A DNA stretch of 64,000 bases from the NCBI GenBank assembly GCA_963845695.1, contig CAWJTQ010000002.1:1426001-1490000 (forward strand). The letters run 5' to 3'. Below, piece by piece: positions 57,978 to 64,000 of the stretch. The notes under the pieces are model-generated. The model searched no databases, was not told the origin of the DNA, and worked only from the letters and a program-made list of their open reading frames with translations. The position numbers and the translations under genes are program-made. The stretch comes from CAWJTV01 sp963845695 (GTDB taxonomy: Bacteria; Planctomycetota; Planctomycetia; Isosphaerales; Isosphaeraceae). Each line of letters starts with the position of its first letter. Within the stretch, counting starts at the first letter, position 1.

Positions 57978-60648
57978 TCAGCGGTCCCCGGGGGCGGGCC
58001 GCAGACCGCCGGCCAGCTCGATCGAGCCGCTCGGGACCCGTGCGATGACGTGGCGGCCGACGAATCCGTAATAGCGCTCCCACTGGCCGCCTTTGCGCAC
58101 CTCCTCGGCCTGCCAGACCCAACCGTCCACGGCGCCGTCTCCGGGCGCGTCCTCAGGCGGGATCCACTTCGCCTTGACGGGTATCGACGGCAGCTCGACG
58201 CGGCGGATCTCGCCCTCCCCTTCGAGCGAGAAGATCGCCCGACCCGCGCGGACATCCTCCTTCGTCGCGGGGCGATCGAGGATCGGGAACGCCACGTGTG
58301 CCGTCTTCTGGAAGGGATGAGCGCGCTGGTCCGGGGGCGCCTCGGCCGTGAACCGATCGCCGTAGGTCTTCAGGAACGCCACACACGCCTCGACCGCCGC
58401 GTCCCGCATCTCCTTCGTCCAGTACAGCTCGCACCGGGGCGCGCCCTCGATCGCCGAGATCTGCCAGGCGACGTAGTCGCAGGCACGGATCGATTGATCC
58501 ACTCCCTGCGCGACTCCTTCCAGGTCGGCCTCGGAGGCGATGAACCCCCCCTGACCCCGTCCTTCAGCTCATACTCGACGATGGTCTTCTGTCGGCGCCG
58601 GGCCGTCCCCAGCTCCGACAGGATCGCCATCGCGTCGAGCACGGCGTCGCGAAACCCGGACGACCGCAAGAGGGGCGAGGCGTAGAGGCTCGAGTTGAAG
58701 AAGAATTGCATCCTGTTGCTGCCCGGCTTGCGGAGGAAAGCTTGCCCACTGCGAGCCCGGGGCGTTGAAGAGCCATCGAGTCGGCCTCCCGGACCGCCGG
58801 GTCATCGGGGTAGGTCCACATCGGCTCGAAGGCATCAAGGCTGTGAGGTTGGTCCTTCTCCGGGTCCCACTTGCGGATCTCGGCCGCATACTCGGCGAGG
58901 GCCGCCGGCTCTCCAGCCTCGGCGCGGATCAGGGTGAACCGCGCGATGTATTCCATCAGGGTGAAGATCTGGGCGTAGCCTTCGGAGCGATCCCGGTCGA
59001 CGGACTCGCGGGCCTGGGTCATCAGCGTCCGGATCACGGGCAGGGCGGCTTTCGGATCCCAGCGGTCGAGCAGGAGCGCCAACCCGCAGGCTTTCTCCAG
59101 CTCGACGTTCGGGGTCGTCCGCTGGCCGGGGCGCGAGGGCGATTTCGAGCGCGCGGCGCGCCAGCAATTCCGAGACGCTCGGATCGCGGCGGGACCTCAG
59201 CTCCTCGCCCTTCATCGGCGCCGCGTTCGGTTCCAGCGCCCGGATGTGAACCCCCTGGACGGCCAGGCCGGGCTGATCGCTCGGCTGGACGATGTGAGCG
59301 GCCGCCTCCAACCAGCGGGCGTACCCGCTCGAATCGTCGCGCAGCGTGCGATACCAGCGCTCGGTCAGCGACAGTGCGCGGTTCTTGTTCCAGAAGTCAC
59401 GCATCGACCGCGCCAGGTCCTTCCGCGAGAGCCGCGCCGGACTCGACCTGGTACTGCTGTCCCGAGAACTGCTGGGTCTTCAGAGGGCCGTCAGGGCGGC
59501 GAACTCGGGCTCGAGGACCGGATGGACGCGATCGATCGATCGAGTTCCCTCGCCCGTAGGTCACGGTGCGGGTCAATCGCGTGTCGGTCTCGATCGCGGC
59601 CAGCAGCGGTTCGACGGCCGCGTCGCCCTCCGCGACCAGCGCCTGCACCAGGGGAGAACCATTGGCGCTGTTGCCGAAGTGAACCTGCTGGGGGATGGCG
59701 ATCTGGTCCAGGTCGCGGATCAGCGCGGCGACCCGGGCCGCGGGGTTGCCCCCGTGGTCGGGGATCGGGCCTCGCTCCGGTTCGCGGGACCTCCGCTCGT
59801 GGTCGGCCAGCAGGTCGGGGAGCTGGCGGAGGAACGGAAAATACGCCGGGCGGTCGTTGCCGAACCGGGCCTGCTCTCGCTCGAATCCTAGCTCCATGGC
59901 CCTGGCCTCCGCCGCCTTGGCGAACGCCGACAGCCGTCGGGCGGCATCCAGCGCGATCGCGTCGTCGCCCCGCATGTGGGCGTCCACCAGCCGCACAAAC
60001 ATCGTGGCGGCCCATTCCCGGGCCAGTGTCAAGTAGGTGATATGATAATCGGTGAGGTCGCGGCCCCGGAGTCTCGGGCGTCCAGGTCGTCCCCGCGGCG
60101 AACAGGGTCTCCGCCAGGTCGGCCCGGCCGAGCCGGAGCAGGATGCAGAGCTTGACACCGAGCTCGGACGAGTCGCGGAATCCGACGGCCCGCAGGCGGC
60201 GACCCGCCTTTCCGGCCGCAGCGTTCTCGCGGTCGCGGTGCATCGATTCGGCCAGGGCGCGGATATCCGCGTCCAGGTCGACCGCGGGGCCGACCGACGA
60301 GGCCGGATGGATCACGCCGTCCCAGCTCACGGCGAATCGGCCGGGGTCGCCCGGCCGCTCGGGGAGGACGAACGCCTGGATCTTGAAGGTCCGCCCTTCG
60401 ACGATCTCGACCTCGCGGTACTCGCAGCCGCGCGGGTCGGCCATGCCTTGCTCGAACAGCGCCGACGTCGCCGAGACGAGGAACCGCGGAAGCTTCGTCC
60501 GAGGGGGCGTCCAGGGCTCCTTCTGCCGGGGGGGATCGGGGATCGACTTCCCGGCGAACTTCGCGGCCGGGCGAGGGTCCTGGGCGCCGAGGCCGGCGAG
60601 CGCGATCAGCGGCAGGAGCAGGCGCTTCCAGGCGGATGAGGCGATCAT
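57978..60648 (-). CDS. Large secreted protein of unknown function, heavily frameshifted
   Basis: About 890 codons from ATG 60648, with AGGAG 6 bases upstream and a signal peptide (WKRLLLPLIALAGLGAQDP). Coding character moves between all three frames: LGVKLCILLRLGRADLAETL, then LTDYHITYLTLAREWAATMF, HFGNSANGSPLVQALVAEGD, LTERWYRTLRDDSSGYARWL, LEYIARFTLIRAEAGEP-like, and finally IRACDYVAWQISAIEGAPRC to PSGSIELAGGLRPAPGDR. At least five indels are needed. It is mainly helical with repeat-like segments (EGDAAVEPLLAAIETDTRLT resembles a HEAT-type unit). No family was recognised. The gap to the upstream carboxypeptidase-regulatory gene is 37 bp, so they form an operon. Confidence 0.65.
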
Positions 60649-60685
60649 CGTAGCTCCTTGATGGGGAAACGGGACTCGCACGCGA

Positions 60686-63600
60686 TCAGTGCGACGGCCG
60701 GAACGCGCGGTGTCCGAGATGGCCGCCGAGGACCTTCCAGTATCGCTCTTCCACCGACAGGCCGAGGGCCTCGGCCGCCGCCAGGCGGATCTGAGCGTCC
60801 AGGCTCGCGCCCTGCCAGTTGTTCCTCGGCTCCGGGGCTCTCCGCGCCGAGGCGGGGAGGTCCCGGACCAGCGCGGCGACGGCGCGGGGGTCATAGGCGG
60901 CCAGGGCCTTGATGATGGTGGACTGGTGGTAGGAGAAGCCGAACGCGTCGACGATCCACCCCGGGATGCGGTCCAGGGCGGGCGCGATGATGGCCGCGGC
61001 CATCGCGCGGTCGTACCGCGCCACGAGTGCCGCCAGGACCACCGGCGACTGCGACTGTTCCAAGAATCCGTACTCGACCCGCGACGCGCGGTCGGCCGCC
61101 AGCCAGAGCCGCTCCTCGAGGCGATCGGGATCGATCCGCTCGACCAGCGGCAGGAGTGCCGCCATGCGGTTCGCGACCCCCAGGTCGTTGGAGCGAATGC
61201 GATTTGTTGCGATGGGGACCCTTTGCAGCCGGTCGAACGCCTCGTCCAGCAGCTTCCGCGCCCCGGTCGGATCGGTCCCGGCCAGGTCGGCGGCCATCAG
61301 GGCCAGGCCCTCGGCCGCGCGGTCGGGCAGGCGCTCGAAGTCCGATCCGGAGGGTTCATCGAGGCGGTCGAGGATCTTCCGCGCGCGAGGCAGGTCGGCC
61401 CGCGCCATCCGCTGGCAGATCCGGAGCAGGTAGTCTTCCCGGTCCCAGAAGTTCGGCACGACCTGGGGAACGAGCTGCTCGGCCTCGGCCGGATCGATCG
61501 CGGCGAGGCGGACGGCGGCCTCGCCGTGGTGGCGCTGGACCGTCCGGGGGTCGATTCGGCTGGCATTCTTCGGGTCTTTGCGTTCCAAGATCGTCTTCGC
61601 GGTGCGGAGATCGATCACGGCCAGCACCTCGGCGAAGTCCTCGGCGGCGAAGGAGAACCGGTCCCGCGGCAACGACGCGATGATCGCCCGCCCCTGGCGC
61701 AGGATCGGCGTGGCGCGGTCGACGAGCCCCAGCTCGAGCCATCGGTCAGCCACGCTGCGCAGCAGGCGTAGCCGGCGGTCCTTGTCCTCGACGTGACTGG
61801 CCTCGGCCAGCGCGCGGTCGAGCAGTTCGGGCCGACGCTTGCCCTGGGCCTCGCTCAATCCGTCGGCGAGCGCGAGGAAGCCTTCGGCGCGGTCGGCCGG
61901 GTCCCGGTCGGCCTCGATGGTCGCCACCGCCGCCTCCGGGTCGTCCTCGAGCTGCGCCAGGGCGATCTGGTAGACCACGGTCGCCGCGTTTGACAACACC
62001 CGGTTCTCCAGCATCTCCAGGACGCGATCGGGGGCGACTCGCGCCAGGGCGGGAACGACAGCCTGACCCATCTGGCCGAGCGAACCGGCCCGGGCGGGAG
62101 CAACCAGTGGCGCGATCAACTCCCGCGCGATGAGCCGCTCTTCGGCCCGGGAGAGCAGCGGCGGGACCGGCTTGGGGATCGAGATTGGGGGCTCCTCGGC
62201 CCGGGCCAGGCGGATCTCCACCGGCGCATCGCCGGGTCCCACGACCGCTCCGCCGAACCGGTAGCCGGCCTTCTCGGCGAACACCAGCGCGGGCCCGCTC
62301 GACACCCCATCGAGCCGGAATCGGCCCGCGTCATCGGTGATCGCCTCCGTCCGCGCCGGCGAATCCGTAGGCTGGAAGACCGTGACCGCCGCGACTCCCT
62401 TGCCCCCGCGATCGACGACCCGTCCCGCGATCAGACGCGGCGTCGGACGCGGGCGCAGCACCAGGTCCGGGAACGTGATCCGATCCCCTCCGTCCGCCGA
62501 CTCCCAGTCGGTCTTGCCCTCGAAGAAGCCCTCGGCGATGACCTCGACGCGGAACTCGCGATTCTTCCGGTAGACCTCCTTCGGCGTGCGGAACGTCCCG
62601 TCGGTCCCGGTCCGGACCTCGGCCCGGCCGCCGAAGCCGAGCGTCTGGGGAAAGGCGAACCCTCCGCCCTGCGGCGCCTTGTCGCGGAACTGGAGGCGCA
62701 CCTGGGCATCGGCGATCGGCGTGCCGCCCGGACCGACCACGCGGCCTGCCAGGGCGGTCGCGAGCCCCGGGACGATCGTGACCGCGACCGGTTGCGGCGT
62801 CCCCGCGATGGCCTTGACCGGCCCGTCCGTCATCCGATCGCCCAGCCGGACCTCGACCGACACCTCGTTGCCCGGCGGGAGCCCGGGGATGGCGAACTCG
62901 CCGCGGTCGTCGGTCGTTTCCGGCATGTAATGCGACCCGGACTGACCGGTGATGCGGGCGTGCGCCGCCGGCCGGCCATTCTCATCGCGGACGATGAACC
63001 GGAGCGGCGGCGCGGCGGGGATGGCCTCCCAAGGCTCCAGCTCGAGCCGCCCCTGGCCCTCGGATACCGTGATCTCTTTCCAGGGTGGGCCGGGTGCCCG
63101 GATGAGCGCCGGCGGCAGCTTGGACGGAGAGACATGCCACTTTCCCGGCGGGCTGGAGAACGTGTAGCGACCCCGGGCGTCGGTCTTGGCGGTGCGGACC
63201 ATCCCTCCCCGCGCCGGCGAGAGGTGCATCTCGGCCCCGGGCACGGGCCGGCCCGTGGCGCGCTCTCGCACCACGCCGGTGATCGTCACGGTCTTGCGGA
63301 GCGGGACTACCACCGAGTTGGGCCGGCCCGCGGTCACCGCCAGCGAGTCCGGGACATCGGCCATGACCGGCAGGTCCCCGGGCGGCTTGACCACGAGCCG
63401 AAGGCGACCCGGCGCGATCGCGGGGAAGGCGAACCGGCCTTCCGCGTCGGTCGTCCCCCTGGCGAAGCCGGTAGTCTGAGGGTCGGCCGACCAGCGATCG
63501 CCGGCATACGTGTAGGCGAGGACTTGCCAGCCCCTGGCCATGGCGGGGTCGCCGGCCTGGAGCCGACCCTCGAGCGATGCGACCGGACGCAACCGGACGC

Positions 63601-64000
63601 GCTTCGGCTGCAAGGTCAACGGGCGAAACGGCCGCCCCTGGATGCCGAACCCCTTGGCGTGGACGTCGACGTAGGCGATCTCGTCGTTGGCGGCGGCCTC
63701 GATGACGGCCCGGCCATCCTGGTCGGTGGTCGCCTCGATCAGGTCCTCGACCGCCTCGGGCACGTTGACCTCTCCGTGGCCGAACGACTCGAGGCGGATC
63801 CGCGCACCGGCCACGGGCTGGCCGTTGGGATCTTCGACCCGGACCTCGCCCTTCCCCGGCGGCCCGAGCACGACGCGGACCGGCTCATCGGGCTTCGGGA
63901 GCGGCCCGGGGAACCTCAAGGAGCCGAGCCGGAAGCCCGGCTTCACGACCCACAAGATGGGGGTGATGTAGCGGTTCTCGCCCGCCAGTCCGGCGGGCCG
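60686..64000 (-). CDS. Carboxypeptidase-regulatory-like (beta-sandwich) repeat protein, 5' end outside window
   Basis: More than 1100 codons; the frame continues past the right edge (AGLAGENRYITPILWVVKPG), so the start is not in view. The first 640 visible residues hold at least six CarboxypepD_reg/Cna-B-type repeats: GEVRVEDPNGQPVAGARIRL, VTITGVVRERATGRPVPGAE, RFIVRDENGRPAAHARITGQ, ALAGRVVGPGGTPIADAQVR, LIAGRVVDRGGKGVAAVTVF. The last 450 residues are helical with repeated YxIAL/ALDRA-like units (IEADRDPADRAEGFLALADG, ILDRLDEPSGSDFERLPD). Such beta-sandwiches form extracellular stalks or adhesins. Intact frame over 3.3 kb. Confidence 0.85.
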   Translation of the reverse strand, partial: RPAGLAGENRYITPILWVVKPGFRLGSLRFPGPLPKPDEPVRVVLGPPGKGEVRVEDPNGQPVAGARIRLESFGHGEVNVPEAVEDLIEATTDQDGRAVIEAAANDEIAYVDVHAKGFGIQGRPFRPLTLQPKRVRLRPVASLEGRLQAGDPAMARGWQVLAYTYAGDRWSADPQTTGFARGTTDAEGRFAFPAIAPGRLRLVVKPPGDLPVMADVPDSLAVTAGRPNSVVVPLRKTVTITGVVRERATGRPVPGAEMHLSPARGGMVRTAKTDARGRYTFSSPPGKWHVSPSKLPPALIRAPGPPWKEITVSEGQGRLELEPWEAIPAAPPLRFIVRDENGRPAAHARITGQSGSHYMPETTDDRGEFAIPGLPPGNEVSVEVRLGDRMTDGPVKAIAGTPQPVAVTIVPGLATALAGRVVGPGGTPIADAQVRLQFRDKAPQGGGFAFPQTLGFGGRAEVRTGTDGTFRTPKEVYRKNREFRVEVIAEGFFEGKTDWESADGGDRITFPDLVLRPRPTPRLIAGRVVDRGGKGVAAVTVFQPTDSPARTEAITDDAGRFRLDGVSSGPALVFAEKAGYRFGGAVVGPGDAPVEIRLARAEEPPISIPKPVPPLLSRAEERLIARELIAPLVAPARAGSLGQMGQAVVPALARVAPDRVLEMLENRVLSNAATVVYQIALAQLEDDPEAAVATIEADRDPADRAEGFLALADGLSEAQGKRRPELLDRALAEASHVEDKDRRLRLLRSVADRWLELGLVDRATPILRQGRAIIASLPRDRFSFAAEDFAEVLAVIDLRTAKTILERKDPKNASRIDPRTVQRHHGEAAVRLAAIDPAEAEQLVPQVVPNFWDREDYLLRICQRMARADLPRARKILDRLDEPSGSDFERLPDRAAEGLALMAADLAGTDPTGARKLLDEAFDRLQRVPIATNRIRSNDLGVANRMAALLPLVERIDPDRLEERLWLAADRASRVEYGFLEQSQSPVVLAALVARYDRAMAAAIIAPALDRIPGWIVDAFGFSYHQSTIIKALAAYDPRAVAALVRDLPASARRAPEPRNNWQGASLDAQIRLAAAEALGLSVEERYWKVLGGHLGHRAFRPSH

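Noticed and set aside
1..64000. CRISPR array, prophage or intact insertion sequence
   Set aside because: No regularly spaced repeats, no phage structural genes and no intact transposase were seen.

Overview
This 64 kb window is high-GC DNA that reads as a planctomycete chromosome, probably near Isosphaeraceae/Isosphaerales (inference from gene content; no 16S rRNA is present). The clues are an ECF sigma factor overlapping a Ser/Thr kinase with a TPR tail, a second giant kinase, secreted SGNH-esterase and neutral-ceramidase-like proteins, a G8-domain secreted protein, TPR plus FG-GAP/ASPIC-type lipoproteins, a carboxypeptidase-regulatory-like surface protein, and large low-complexity intergenic spaces. 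There is no rRNA, CRISPR array, prophage or intact insertion sequence; the only mobile-element trace is a 5'-truncated serine-recombinase remnant near 32 kb.

Layout. 1-9.1 kb: the 5' part of an FAD-dependent oxidoreductase behind a methyltransferase, a double CAP-domain protein, a divergent SGNH esterase plus ceramidase-like pair, and an ECF sigma/Ser-Thr kinase operon. 10-18.4 kb: ispH, divergent ilvB, an NtrC-like protein with degenerate receiver and no GAFTGA loop, a tyrosine recombinase, initiator tRNA-Met and a hot-dog thioesterase. 18.9-24.7 kb: an operon of proS, a small membrane protein, a WecA/MraY-type glycosyl-1-phosphate transferase and an O-antigen-ligase/polymerase-type membrane protein. 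24.7-28.9 kb: two secreted proteins, a beta-propeller and a G8 protein. 28.9-29.87 kb: a gene-free block of several different inverted repeats. 29.9-34.4 kb: a Crp/Fnr regulator divergent from a receiver-HPr fusion, the recombinase remnant, a short membrane protein and a lactonase-like metallo-hydrolase. 34.8-45 kb: TPR/FG-GAP lipoprotein, nitrilase-family hydrolase, TPR protein, and a Ser/Thr kinase joined to a beta-helix-like extracellular part. 45.4-57.8 kb: SDR reductase, two tRNA-Arg, sigma factor, csrA, PfpI-like protein, tRNA-Glu, histone-deacetylase-like protein, GT39-like glycosyltransferase, pncB, parB, a degenerate histidine-kinase-like protein, tRNA-Pro, rpiA and deoC. 58-64 kb: a large secreted protein of unknown function and a carboxypeptidase-regulatory-like protein that runs off the right edge.

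Two window-wide themes stand out. First, about a third of the genes, including essential proS, are broken by single-base frameshifts, many of which are repaired by adding or removing one G or C in a short run; this looks like assembly or sequencing error, so I annotate those loci as single genes. Second, parS-like sites (core TTCCACGTGAAA or TTTCACGTGAAA) lie at about 36.1, 42.5, 46.9, 50.4 and 57.1 kb around parB, which suggests an origin-proximal partition region. The most unusual proteins are three altered phospho-signalling proteins: the receiver-HPr fusion, the pseudo-NtrC protein and the Spo0B-like pseudo-histidine kinase.
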